A stretch of 64,000 nucleotides of DNA from Mastigias papua (taxonomy: Eukaryota; Cnidaria; Scyphozoa; Rhizostomeae; Mastigiidae), in NCBI GenBank assembly GCA_964019165.1, contig OZ025268.1, forward strand, positions 10,798,359 to 10,862,358, written 5' to 3'. Position 1 is the first letter of the stretch; the number at the start of each line of letters is the position of its first letter. A program made the translations under genes and the position numbers. Below are positions 1 through 34,223 of this stretch, piece by piece. The notes below the pieces were generated by a model, which saw only the letters and a program-made list of their open reading frames with translations, was not told where the DNA came from and searched no databases.

Positions 1-545
1 CTCTGTGGATCTGGCTGCAGTTCTGCCAAGTAACTGTTGGGGTAACAGAGTGGATTGAGTGTAGTCGGTTCAATCACCTCTTTTAAACAATTGACAGGCG
101 GTCCACTGACCCTAGGGTCAGTGTCAGGTCCCGTGAGGGACGTAAGGAGAAAGAAGAAGAATAGGAAGATGTTGGTCCATGGTTGGAGACCTCCCCTGGG
201 TGATGAGCGGGCACAGAGAGGCACTGTCCTTCAGTTGATAGCGATTTATTTTTGCAGAGATTCAGAATTGGGATAGATGCTATTGATCTGTAGCAAACTG
301 TCCAACCAGAACCATTCAGAGAAAATCAGGTTCAGCAACGGAAGCTGCAATTCTACTAAGTAGCTGAGTGGATTCAGTGTAGCCGACTCAATCACCTCCT
401 TTGAGCAAATGGTAGGTGGTCCACTGAACCCAGGGTCAGCCAGGATCTAAGGGGTATAACGGGATGAAGAAGATGAAGAAGATGTAGAAGAAGAAGAAGA
501 AGAAGAAGAAGACGATGATGATAATGATGATAATAATGATCTCAA
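1..545 (+). repeat. Dispersed repeat (one partial and one fuller copy) ending in a GAA/GAT microsatellite
   Basis: Two diverged copies of one repeat lie in tandem. Shared words include 'agagtggattgagtgta' (near 50) and 'gagtggattcagtgta' (near 366), 'tcaatcacctc', and 'ggtccactga' followed by an 'agggtcag' motif. The second copy runs into a (GAA/GAT)n tract at about 463-540. The same family appears in reverse orientation at about 52600-52960, where it abuts an (ATC)n tract. I do not recognise the family. A microsatellite-tailed SINE or non-autonomous element is possible. There is no coding potential beyond a chance 73-codon frame. Confidence 0.6.
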
Positions 546-1110
546 TTTTGAAAGGAAAATTTTGACTACAACAAATTCTCAATCGGTGGTGGGTTTTGTA
601 TATATTCACGGGGGGGGAGGTATCGATCGCACATTTGCTGAGTTTTGCAAATTGAGTTACCGCCTATCTATTTCTTGTTCTTAAGATCATTCCACTATAT
701 GCCAAAATGCCAACAAATCTACTTCAGGGGCACATATGCCCCTGACCCCTTAAAACTTTTTCACTGTTCTAAATGCTTTTCTTTCTATTTAAAAGATTGG
801 CGAGGTACCCGGGCTTACATACTTATGATGTGACATGAAAACGAAAAATCAAACGAAAAATCAAACGAAACAACGATTCAGGTATTATGACAAACTACTT
901 GAACGCACAACAACAGTAAAATCACTGATATGCAATCTTTGAGCACTCAGACATAACGTACATTCTGATCTACAAGATGATCTTATCTAAATACGTAGTC
1001 ATCTGCGTGAAATGTTCAAAGAGACCTACGCAATTATGGCTTAAAAAAACGAAGAAAATTCCTGAGTATAAGAAATTCAGAAGCAAAATCTTAAGCTCAT
1101 GTAAAGGACA

Positions 1111-1453
1111 TAAAGGGCTCGAAGGCAGTTAGCCCATAACGGGATCGAAGGCAGCTAGCCCATAAAGGGCTCGAAGGCAGCTAGCCCATAAAGGGCTCGA
1201 AGGTAGTTAGCCCATAACGGGATCGAAGGCAGCTAGCCCATAAGGGGATCGAAGGTAGCTAGACCATAGAGGGATCCAAGGCAGCTAGCCCATAAAGGGG
1301 TCGAAGGTAGCTAGCCCATAACGGGATCGAAGGCAGCTAGCCCATAAAGGGCTCGAAGGTAGCTAGCCCATAACGGGATCGAAGGCAGCTAGCCCATAAA
1401 GGGCTCGAAGGCAGCTAGCCCATAAAGAAATCGAAGGCAGCTAGCCCTTAAAG
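1111..1453. repeat. 26-bp tandem repeat array, about 13 units
   Basis: Units of 26 bp repeat head to tail with few substitutions. The core is GGGCTCGAAGGCAGCTAGCC, followed by 'cataaa' or 'cataac'; some units read GGGATCGAAGG. In many units GGGCT at one end can pair with AGCCC near the other, and GGCAGCTAGCC is a near-palindrome, so each unit could fold into a small hairpin. The array lies downstream (in the minus-strand sense) of the last DYNC2I1 exon found here, so it is probably intronic. There are no spacers between units, which rules out a CRISPR array. Confidence 0.9.
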
Positions 1454-2648
1454 CTAAATGATATAACGCTATAAAATGATCTGTAGGCACAAGTCCATCG
1501 ACGAACAATTCAGTACTCTCTAGGACCGGGTAGACCTCCCATAACTACAAATCTTTGTACAAGAAACAAACTTTTTCCCTCCAGCTGGATGTTTCTTAAT
1601 ATTTTGTCAAATCTAGCCTCAAATGTTTCGTAAGGTTTTCGTAAAATTCCTGAAATTTTCTATAACAACAAGGCAACTGTAAGACCACAAATAGGATTTC
1701 TGGGTAAAAACATTTGAGAGACGGATGTTGTTTGTATTTTCTCCAGTTTAATAAAAAATTTTCTCGCAAAAACAGATCTTTCAAGTATACCTTCCAAACT
1801 CAATCTTGTCTATGTTTCTTAAATGTTTCTTAATTTTTGCCTGATTTAAGCCTCATGTTTCTCATATAATTGCTTCCCATCAAAAAGAGTGAAAAAGTGT
1901 ATTCATTTTTACAAAAAACAGATATAAGGTCACTCGTATTTCAACCCCCCCCCGTTTATTACTTTTGAGCAAAAAGGACATTGTGCCAGGATTGTTCGAT
2001 GAAGTATTTCATGGTCCGGACATTGTGCCCAGTGTTTGGTGCCTTAAAATATATGTTTCCATGATCAAAAGCCAGTTTCCATATCATTCGCTCAGTTACA
2101 CAAGAACTGAATGAAACACAATACCCGAGTCAAACACTTAAAGATATGCAACTGAAAACCTGCTTTAGAAGCAGTTATCCAAGTCCCCGGGGCCCCCACT
2201 TATTGCAGCTCTCCGGTTTTTTACTTTCAGACTTTTTCTACCCCTTCCCATTCATTGCCATCCCCTTCTAAAGAGTAACCCAAAACGGCTTCTCAGTGGT
2301 ATTTGCTTGGCACCCCCACAACTTAATTGCCCATAATTTTTAATGTACTAGGAAAAACAGAACTAACCACTAGAATATTTAAAATAGTTTTTCTACAAAA
2401 ACTCATGAAATGAAACGTAGTATAGATGGTGAAAACATTGATCTTCAATCGCAAAATATCAAACTTCCACTCATATATGCATTTTATCGCATATCTCATA
2501 ATATTCTAATAAGAAATAATATAAAACTGATAATAAACAAAACAAGCCATTGTAATTGCTAGCACAATAACACAATGGGGCAAAAAAGAAGGATACTTTA
2601 CATTTTGGTAGATAAACTGGGCTGTCGATAAATATATCAGAAACATAC
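1454..2648. other. Probable DYNC2I1 intron, no further exon found
   Basis: I looked on the minus strand for the next conserved WD40 exon of DYNC2I1 and found none. The stretch is AT-rich with short open frames only, so the remaining C-terminal exons are taken to lie beyond the left edge. Confidence 0.4.
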
Positions 2649-26299
<23,651 letters not shown>

Positions 26300-29144
26300 T
26301 GCTGACTAAGTAAAACAACTGTACATGTTGTTGTTGACAAAACGTTATCGACTCATCAAACGCTGCAAAATCTTTACGAGAACAAATACAGATCTGCAGA
26401 CGTTACTAAGTGTTGCGAACACAAACACTTTTCCCTCTCGCATAATTTTGACAACATAGCCTCTTATCCATATCGAGGTGAGAGTTCCAATGCTATCAAC
26501 GCACGAGCCTCAAAATTTATGGAGAATTAAGAACAAATTAAGAACAAGCTGAGGCTGAAGCACGGTCGTAAAATGATTTGAAACTGATACTAAGCTTTTT
26601 AGATGTTTTTCCAATGCCCAGCCAAAGGTGTGACTTCAAAACAAGCTCTGCAAAATCAAAGAACGCATGTCCCTGTGGAGGCATATTCTTGGTTCTCAAC
26701 CTGTGGGAATTTCCCCAAAAGTTGGCAACATAGACTTTTAAAGGGGGAATTGGAAGCAGCTCTTAGCTGGATTGGCAGTAAATATAGCAAATTCCGTAAC
26801 AGATAAAGTGCAGTGGACGATCCACGTGGTGTTCTGGCTGCCACAAAGGCAAGTGTCCAAAAAATGATGAAGATGCAGCAGCCGCAATCGTTTAATTGAA
26901 TTCATATTTTTCAACACTTTGTGATTAACAACAATTTAGTTTCTAGAATCAAATAATTGATCAAATATTAATTTCTAGAAAGATCTCTCTAACAAGAAAG
27001 ATTCTCAAATTCGAACTGTTATTCAGGTCTCGTGCGAAGTCCAGTTGATTGCATCTAGCTCTTAGAAAATTCATGTAGAACATGAAGTTGACGTAAAAAC
27101 ACTACCCATTGCTGGTCCTGGCTTAGAGACCATACATTTATGATGTCGTGAATATTTGAGCCATTTTTTACCCCTCCCCCTCACTAATCGAGCAACGTCG
27201 TCTCAACAAATAACGCATGTAAGGCAGAGAGAAGACCAACTTTAAACACAGCAGCTACTTTGACGCTTTCTATAGATAGAAGCTAGAACTTTCTAAAGAA
27301 GACTAGTAGATTCAATCCGACCAGTCACCCACCTTAATAAGCGGACAGTAAGTTTTGTCCAGTGAAAAGGAAGTTTTGTCCAGTCAAGAGAAAGTTTTGA
27401 CAACTGCTCTTGGCAGTTTTGATAACATGATTTTGGCGGTTCATGTCGCTCACTCATCTCATGTAATGTGAAAAAATATTCTTCCTTTCCTCAGCTTTAA
27501 AGTGTAGCTAAATTTATGGTACAACTAAGATGCTTTGATAGAAATATTAGGAATCGTACTGAAGGAGTGCCATCAAATGCTTGGATATTTATTAGTTGAA
27601 GGTGGCACAGCAAAATAGTGTAGGAACACTCATGTTCTAAAGAAGGAGGGTAACTTTTTCAGTGTTTCAGAATTTATGAGGCCTCATAATTGTAGAAAAA
27701 TTTGTTGTGAATTGGTTCACTCCGGTCAGAATGCTACTATTCTAAGTTGGTTTTCGCCAGATCATAGGAGTTCTGATTTCCTTTAGTCCAGAGCCGAATG
27801 CTTTCTTTGTGGGATTTGCAAATGATGTGGGGTGCCAACTGCTTATCCAGGTCTCTAAGTTTAATCTTAGCGTATGTTTAATCTCCAAGTGTAGTAGTAC
27901 CTCTCATAAAATTCGTCTACTGTGTATTTTTCTCTTCTCTTTGAAGATGAACTTACCATAGGTGTAGCCAAAAGAATCTTAGTCATTTTTGCACTGTATT
28001 GGCATATTCACACTACTTCCAAGCATATGGCTAAAGAGCAGTCGACTGGATCACACTGTTACAAACAGAAAATGTATGTACATCTGGCATACTTTCAGAC
28101 AATGAAAAGAGTAAATGAGAACAAATTTCATCTCACGGAGAGATTGCTACCCTAGTCATTATAATGGGCTCACAATGCTTTCATGTTGGTTGTCATTCGT
28201 AATTTCAGACAATGAATTTCAACAAGATTATTACACCATTTCAACAAAATTATGAAACCATTTCAAAAAAATTTAGGTTTGAAAGCGTTTTCTTTAAGTT
28301 ACTGACCTACAAATATTCCTAAATTTGTCTTTTATGGTGGTCTGCACTGTAGTCGTGTGATCTTGCACTGATACAACCTGACGTGATACCACAAAAGGGA
28401 TATAATTTTTGAAATCAGCACCCCAGACTTAGCTATATTGAGAGAGTTTTTGTCCAAGGAGAAAAATTGTGTTGACCAATGTTATGTCACACATTGCGGG
28501 TAGATGGTTCTATACGTTTATCATGGCTTTCCGTGAAGGTAAATTACCGTGTGGGTGGTACTTTGTTCAAGCCCGTGGTGTCACGGTAAAAAATTGTGTA
28601 ATGAGACGCTTTGTATAATAAAGGAATTCCAGCAATCAGCACACAGCCTAAATTAATCAGGTTGTGGAACGAAATCATGTTTTATAGTTTTTATATACTT
28701 CCTTTCCCATCTTACTTTGTAATGCAGATAGTGCTTTAGTCCTAAATTCGAATGTTTATATTTTATGCAATTTTCAGTCGAACGTATGAATTTTTATTTG
28801 ATGTCAAAAATTGTGTTTTTCGCTTTGTCTTTGCTTTGATTCTATTAAGGTGCTCTTAGCAAAACGGCGTCTTTGTACGAAATAGACATATGTGCCCACA
28901 GTGGAAGCCTGGCCCTTGCCATAAAAAGTACGTGCAGACGTCTCTGATGATGCAAAATACTTTAGGGCAGATCAGGGCATCACGTGGCCTGAGGGTCACA
29001 TACAGCTCGATGGCTTTGTGGCTTTCTTGTTATTTGATTTGGCTCATGTTTAAAGCTGGTAATTACAATAGTACTAACAGATACTAATTTAAACCAACTA
29101 TTTACAAAAAGACATCTATACTATAGATGTAAGGAAAGTTAATT
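26300..29144. other. Intergenic, upstream of DYNC2I1; one dispersed repeat
   Basis: Holds the DYNC2I1 5' flank (no TATA or CpG-rich promoter evident) and a 90-bp repeat at about 26505-26592 (gagcctcaaaatttatgg ... ttaagaacaagctgaggctg) that recurs inverted at about 42005-42092. The remaining open frames (up to 77 codons) show no recognisable motif. Confidence 0.45.
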
Positions 29145-29280
29145 AGCGGCAACGTTTGGGTGTGTACTCTATTCCAGCCAATTGCTTGATCTTCTTTTTG
29201 AAAGCAATCAGTGTTGGCTCTGCCTTGATGTTGTCATCCAGGGTGTTCCAGAGGAAACTCCCCTAAATCACAGTGATTTT
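29145..29280 (-). pseudogene. LINE 3'-terminal coding fragment
   Basis: The minus strand encodes FRGSFLWNTLDDNIKAEPTL followed by IAFKKKIKQLAG. This is the widely conserved LWN-LP/LD ... FK-KIK C-terminal signature of jockey/CR1-type LINE reverse-transcriptase proteins. There is no reverse-transcriptase core nearby, so it is a 5'-truncated remnant, ending next to the (TA)n that borders the Penelope-like palindrome. Confidence 0.6.
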
Positions 29281-29406
29281 GCCCAAAGCTCTTTGTATTT
29301 ATTTTGGTAGCTTGCAAAGGCTTTTTATTCTTAGATTATAAATTACTTCCTTCTTTTATGAAATTCCCATATTAGCGATCGTCTATGTCATTTCTATACA
29401 TATGTC

Positions 29407-29407
<1 letters not shown>

Positions 29408-29483
<76 letters not shown>

Positions 29484-29498
29484 AATATATATATATAC

Positions 29499-29543
<45 letters not shown>

Positions 29544-29589
29544 AATATATACATATATATATATAATATATGCATTTATATATATATAT

Positions 29590-29670
<81 letters not shown>
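29408..29670. repeat. (TA)n microsatellite, interrupted, left of the PLE palindrome
   Basis: About 260 bp of TA repeats with a few ATTTATATATAAAT-type interruptions directly abut the 26-bp tail of the Penelope-like palindrome. Frames across it encode only Ile/Tyr runs. Confidence 0.95.
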
Positions 29671-29676
<6 letters not shown>

Positions 29677-29734
29677 AGTCTGTTGGTACTACAGAACTTC
29701 ACTACAGCACGAAAAAGCGGTACCATGTTTTAAC

Positions 29735-29777
29735 CATACTGAAAAGCTTTTTTTCGTCCGACACTCGTCAGAGTATG
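29735..29777 (-). ncRNA. Hammerhead-ribozyme-like motif, left arm of PLE palindrome
   Basis: Mirror of 32082-32124: CATACT, CTGACGA, GTGTCGGAC, GAAA, AAAAGCTTTTC, AGTATG on the minus strand. Stem I is 6 bp, stem III is A/U-rich with a tiny loop, and the predicted cleavage is after TTC. Stem II pairs only weakly. Confidence 0.6.
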
Positions 29778-29905
29778 AAACGTCGGATAGCGACCGAAAG
29801 GTGAACCGAAATTTATAGCCAGATATGCGGGTACACGTGATATGATGAATAATGTGTCCAGTTAGCCACATGATTGGCCTCTTGGCACCTGTTCACCATT
29901 GTTTA

Positions 29906-30940
29906 CTAGAAGAGTCCAAGTGAGAAAATGAACTCTTTTTGTTTACACAAGACTGGGTTTTGAGTCTTTATGTAAACTGATTCCAAAACACTTAAATGAA
30001 AGGACGATCTTGCTTGCCCAATGATCCGAAAATTATCGTCTGAATATGTTTTGGCGCATTCTGGGTTTTTAATGAGATGTTGTCCTATGGCCGAATCACT
30101 TTTCATTTTAGAATTAGAGTTTTTACACATACGAGGTGGCTGTTCCCTTATTGTAGTGTTTTTCTTCCTGATACTCGTGGGTATATGTTGCTTTATTCTG
30201 TCAGCTAGTCTCTGCGTAGTGCGTCCTACGTACCGAGCTTCACATCGGCACGAAAATTCATAAACTACACAACTTTTTTGAGTGGTAGGAACGCTATCTT
30301 TTTTAGCAGATGGTAGCATGACCTTAGTATTGTAGACCACACGAGGTTTCACAGCATAGAAACAGGATGTAATGGCTTTGTTAATTTGGTTTTCAAATCT
30401 TGATGAAACATTACCAATCCAGGGCAATTTTAGGTAAACTGGGCACTTCTCAGGACCACACGGTTTTTCCGCTGCAAAGTTGGCAAGTTTTTGCTTAATA
30501 CAAGAAATAAGGACATCGTCTGGATATCCATTTTCAATGAGCAGTTGTTTTACTCTATCAAGTTCTGAGCCTAATTTAGTTTTGGAGCAAATCATTAGTG
30601 CCCTGTGAACTAAGGTTTTGATAAGGCTAATTTTCCTTGATTTTGGGCTGAAGGAATTCCAACGGATGTATTGCCCTCTAAACGTTGGCTTCCTGTAAAC
30701 GCTGGTGAGAAATCCAGTGCCCTCTTTTTCCACCAAAACATCTAGAAAGCTCAAGGAGTTGTTTTGCTCCTTCTCTACTGTGAAATTTAAAGCTGGATGC
30801 AGCAAGTTAAGTTTTCCATGAAAACAGTCACAATCCAGCTCGGAACTAAAGATGACGAAAGTATCGTCCACATATCTAAAGTAGACACCTGGTTTTACGG
30901 TGTTATCAAAAAGTCTACTTGGGCTTTCATGAAAGCCCAA
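29906..30940 (-). CDS. Penelope-like element protein, C-terminal part: reverse transcriptase end plus GIY-YIG endonuclease (left copy)
   Basis: A 344-codon frame with no natural ATG at its start; it opens across the palindrome centre (TTG GGC TTT), so the upstream part is missing. Residues 20-31 hold the catalytic YVDD of the reverse transcriptase (YFRYVDDTFVIF), followed by NSLSFLDVLV and YRKPTFRGQYI, typical of Penelope-like enzymes. Residues about 222-250 hold the GIY-YIG nuclease motif: CVVYEFSCRCEARYVGRTTQ (VVY and YVG) with downstream Arg and His. In the family this nuclease nicks target DNA, and the reverse transcriptase copies element RNA. Without the N-terminal half the copy cannot encode an active enzyme. 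The stop is followed by 209 bp to the arm end. Confidence 0.85.
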   Translation of the reverse strand: MGFHESPSRLFDNTVKPGVYFRYVDDTFVIFSSELDCDCFHGKLNLLHPALNFTVEKEQNNSLSFLDVLVEKEGTGFLTSVYRKPTFRGQYIRWNSFSPKSRKISLIKTLVHRALMICSKTKLGSELDRVKQLLIENGYPDDVLISCIKQKLANFAAEKPCGPEKCPVYLKLPWIGNVSSRFENQINKAITSCFYAVKPRVVYNTKVMLPSAKKDSVPTTQKSCVVYEFSCRCEARYVGRTTQRLADRIKQHIPTSIRKKNTTIREQPPRMCKNSNSKMKSDSAIGQHLIKNPECAKTYSDDNFRIIGQARSSFHLSVLESVYIKTQNPVLCKQKEFIFSLGLF

Positions 30941-31953
30941 GTAGACTTTTTGATAACACCGTAAAACCAGGTGTCTACTTTAGATATGTGGACGATACTT
31001 TCGTCATCTTTAGTTCCGAGCTGGATTGTGACTGTTTTCATGGAAAACTTAACTTGCTGCATCCAGCTTTAAATTTCACAGTAGAGAAGGAGCAAAACAA
31101 CTCCTTGAGCTTTCTAGATGTTTTGGTGGAAAAAGAGGGCACTGGATTTCTCACCAGCGTTTACAGGAAGCCAACGTTTAGAGGGCAATACATCCGTTGG
31201 AATTCCTTCAGCCCAAAATCAAGGAAAATTAGCCTTATCAAAACCTTAGTTCACAGGGCACTAATGATTTGCTCCAAAACTAAATTAGGCTCAGAACTTG
31301 ATAGAGTAAAACAACTGCTCATTGAAAATGGATATCCAGACGATGTCCTTATTTCTTGTATTAAGCAAAAACTTGCCAACTTTGCAGCGGAAAAACCGTG
31401 TGGTCCTGAGAAGTGCCCAGTTTACCTAAAATTGCCCTGGATTGGTAATGTTTCATCAAGATTTGAAAACCAAATTAACAAAGCCATTACATCCTGTTTC
31501 TATGCTGTGAAACCTCGTGTGGTCTACAATACTAAGGTCATGCTACCATCTGCTAAAAAAGATAGCGTTCCTACCACTCAAAAAAGTTGTGTAGTTTATG
31601 AATTTTCGTGCCGATGTGAAGCTCGGTACGTAGTACGCACTACGCAGAGACTAGCTGACAGAATAAAGCAACATATACCCACGAGTATCAGGAAGAAAAA
31701 CACTACAATAAGGGAACAGCCACCTCGTATGTGTAAAAACTCTAATTCTAAAATGAAAAGTGATTCGGCCATAGGACAACATCTCATTAAAAACCCAGAA
31801 TGCGCCAAAACATATTCAGACGATAATTTTCGGATCATTGGGCAAGCAAGATCGTCCTTTCATTTAAGTGTTTTGGAATCAGTTTACATAAAGACTCAAA
31901 ACCCAGTCTTGTGTAAACAAAAAGAGTTCATTTTCTCACTTGGACTCTTCTAG
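30919..31953 (+). CDS. Penelope-like element protein, C-terminal part (right copy, YIG motif damaged)
   Basis: Mirror image of the left copy, overlapping it by 22 bp across the palindrome centre. The sequence is identical except at one residue: GGA (Gly) of the YVG triplet is GTA (Val) here, giving ARYVVRTTQ. The Gly of GIY-YIG is strongly conserved, so the nuclease of this copy would be doubly disabled (truncated and mutated). The YVDD reverse-transcriptase motif is kept. Confidence 0.85.
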   Translation: MGFHESPSRLFDNTVKPGVYFRYVDDTFVIFSSELDCDCFHGKLNLLHPALNFTVEKEQNNSLSFLDVLVEKEGTGFLTSVYRKPTFRGQYIRWNSFSPKSRKISLIKTLVHRALMICSKTKLGSELDRVKQLLIENGYPDDVLISCIKQKLANFAAEKPCGPEKCPVYLKLPWIGNVSSRFENQINKAITSCFYAVKPRVVYNTKVMLPSAKKDSVPTTQKSCVVYEFSCRCEARYVVRTTQRLADRIKQHIPTSIRKKNTTIREQPPRMCKNSNSKMKSDSAIGQHLIKNPECAKTYSDDNFRIIGQARSSFHLSVLESVYIKTQNPVLCKQKEFIFSLGLF

Positions 31954-32081
31954 TAAACAATGGTGAATAGGTGCCAAGAGGCCAATCATGTGGCTAACTG
32001 GACACATTATTCATCATATCACGTGTACCCGCATATCTGGCTATAAATTTCGGTTCACCTTTCGGTCGCTATCCGACGTTT

Positions 32082-32124
32082 CATACTCTGACGAGTGTCG
32101 GACGAAAAAAAGCTTTTCAGTATG
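32082..32124 (+). ncRNA. Hammerhead-ribozyme-like motif, right arm of PLE palindrome
   Basis: CATACT (32082-32087), CTGACGA (32088-32094), GTGTCGGAC, GAAA (32104-32107), AAAAGCTTTTC, AGTATG (32119-32124). This follows the type I hammerhead order known from Penelope-like elements. An alternative hairpin, upstream TCCGAC with GTCGGA of stem II, could compete. Cleavage is inferred, not shown. Confidence 0.6.
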
Positions 32125-32160
32125 GTTAAAACATGGTACCGCTTTTTCGTGCTGTAGTGA

Positions 32161-32506
<346 letters not shown>

Positions 32507-32835
32507 GAATTTCGACATATAGGAAACTGCTGGTAGTCCTGATTTGTAACTGACGCTATGCATTACGCATCAATATTTATTGACTGGATGTGATGGAGAA
32601 GACCTCATGAGACATTATAACTTTTTATCCTTATTTAGAATTTTTATACTAGAACGCATTAGAAGAAATTGCGTACTAAAAGTATGTTAATGTAGAAAGT
32701 GCAGATAATCTATGCTGAAATATTATGCACATTGCCGAGACGAAGAGACGTTTAGAGCCGCGCTCAAAGTACTTCGAGGTTAAAGCTATAAGGTTGAGTT
32801 TAAGTAGAAGAATTAGAATGCTGAACTGGTATAGT

Positions 32836-33714
32836 TGAAGTTATTCTGAAGTTGTCGTCAAAAGTATTCGTTTCGTTTCATCTGCGTCTGCTGATACGGT
32901 GCCAAGGTATCCACAGACTTTTAGGTCGTGAGTTTATTTCTATCTCATTATATTTTCCGTGACGTGAAATTATAAAAACAACTCGTTAGTTAGGTCACAT
33001 AGTAGGTGTAATTTAACATATTGTTGCCGTGACCCGGGATTCACCTAGAATACTCTACTCTTCGGTAATTATTTGTTGGAAGAAGCTGTTTTCTTTTGCG
33101 AAATCTGTCGTAAGCGTCACTTGGCTTGTCTGCACTTGTGATATTTAAAGAGCTCCGTTGCTGTGTACTTTGCGTATTATTGTATATTGACTTTTATTGA
33201 ATTATCATAGCCATGGCTGAGATAACAGCGACAGTGAACAACCCCCAAACCCAATTAACTGCTGTTCCAGCCGCTTTTGAGTTCAATTCTCAAATAAGCA
33301 TGTTTACGCCAGGGCCATTGTCCGGCATTCTTCATCAGGACGTAAACGAATGGATAGCTAAATTTGAGCGCTTTGCGTAGGTCTATAATTGGGGGGAATG
33401 CGAAGAAACTCGGTACTATGGTTTTGCTATTTGAAGGATCCACGTCGTCCTGGTTTCAGATCCTTCCCGAGGAAACTACAAACAACTTTCCTACTTTGGT
33501 CGATGTATTAAAACACGGTTTGGGGTAACTAACATAGACTTTATTTTGCTGAAGTTAGTCTGAAGTTGTCGTCAAATGTATTCGTTTCGTTTCATCTGCG
33601 TCTGCTGATACAGTGCTAGGATATCCGCAAACTTTTAGATCGTAAGTTTATTTCTAACTTATTATATTTTCCGTGACGTGAAATAACAGAAAGAACTCGC
33701 TAGTTAGGTCGCAT
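32836..33714 (+). mobile_element. Collapsed LTR retroelement: two 165-bp LTR fragments around a gag start
   Basis: Direct repeats at 32836-33000 and 33550-33714 (both 165 bp, about 88% alike by eye; tctgaagttgtcgtcaaa, cgtttcgtttcatctgcg, ttttccgtgacgtgaaat) bracket a possible primer-binding site (tgttgccgtgacccggga, near 33022) and the first part of a gag gene. Nearly all of the internal region (the rest of gag and all of pol) is missing. The divergence of the repeats shows an old insertion. True LTR limits may extend further out. Confidence 0.65.
33213..33530 (+). pseudogene. gag fragment of the collapsed LTR element
   Basis: ATG at 33213 opens MAEITATVNNPQTQLTAVPA, then GPLSGILHQDVNEWIAKFER, a stop (FA*), and after a frameshift VLLFEGSTSSWFQILPEE. 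The order W-FER ... LL-G-A/S-WF is the conserved core of retrotransposon gag. One stop and at least one frameshift disable it, and it ends abruptly at the second LTR. Confidence 0.6.
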
Positions 33715-34223
33715 TGTTAGTAATATGCTGAGATCACCTTCTAGATTGGTGACTAATTCATTTAAGTCTTGCCACATGAGTAGAGTGTGTTTTCATCTAT
33801 AAAATTAGAGATGTCAGAGTCTAATTTTAAGAGAAATTGATCATTGATGAAAATGTTAAAGAATAAAGGACCTAAGACCGATATCTGTAGATTCCCAGAT
33901 TCTATTCGTCTTGCGGTACTCCCTTGAGAACCAATCTTTGCCCTTTGATGACGTCAATTTAGATACCTATACAATAAGCAACGGCTATTTAGGTGGAACC
34001 CATAGGTCTCTTTAGTTGTACAATCAGGAGGAGATCATCATTGGGAAGGCCGTGGCCCCCTAACATTTATTTTATTTATTTAAAATTATTTAACGTTGGT
34101 ATAGAACAAAATAGTTATATAGCTAATTAAAACCAACATACCGGAATACTAAGACAAGTAAAGAACTTAATTAATGTAAGGAAAAACTAAAATAAAATAA
34201 ATATATCAAAATAAAATAAATAA

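Larger units (their letters stand above)
29671..32162. mobile_element. Head-to-head palindrome of two 5'-truncated Penelope-like elements
   Basis: Arms 29697-30929 and 30930-32162 (1,233 bp each) are reverse complements with no spacer; the centre is gggctttcatgaaagccc (30921-30938). I saw only two differences between the arms, at 31634 (T versus G) and 31968 (T versus C), and no length change. Each arm carries a 344-codon frame with the end of a reverse transcriptase and a GIY-YIG endonuclease, then about 210 bp of non-coding end with a hammerhead-like motif. Only the left side has an extra 26-bp tail (29671-29696). Both sides run straight into (TA)n. A Penelope protein is normally about twice this long, so both copies lack the N-terminal half, cut at the palindrome centre. 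A chimeric read or assembly artefact must be excluded, but the small pair at 15.1 kb has the same design. Confidence 0.85.

Noticed and set aside
1111..1453. Possible CRISPR array
   Set aside because: The 26-bp units are contiguous with no unique spacers, and the genome is eukaryotic.
30021..31838. 80-codon frames antisense to the two Penelope-like copies
   Set aside because: They are shadows of the endonuclease region, present twice only because of the palindrome.
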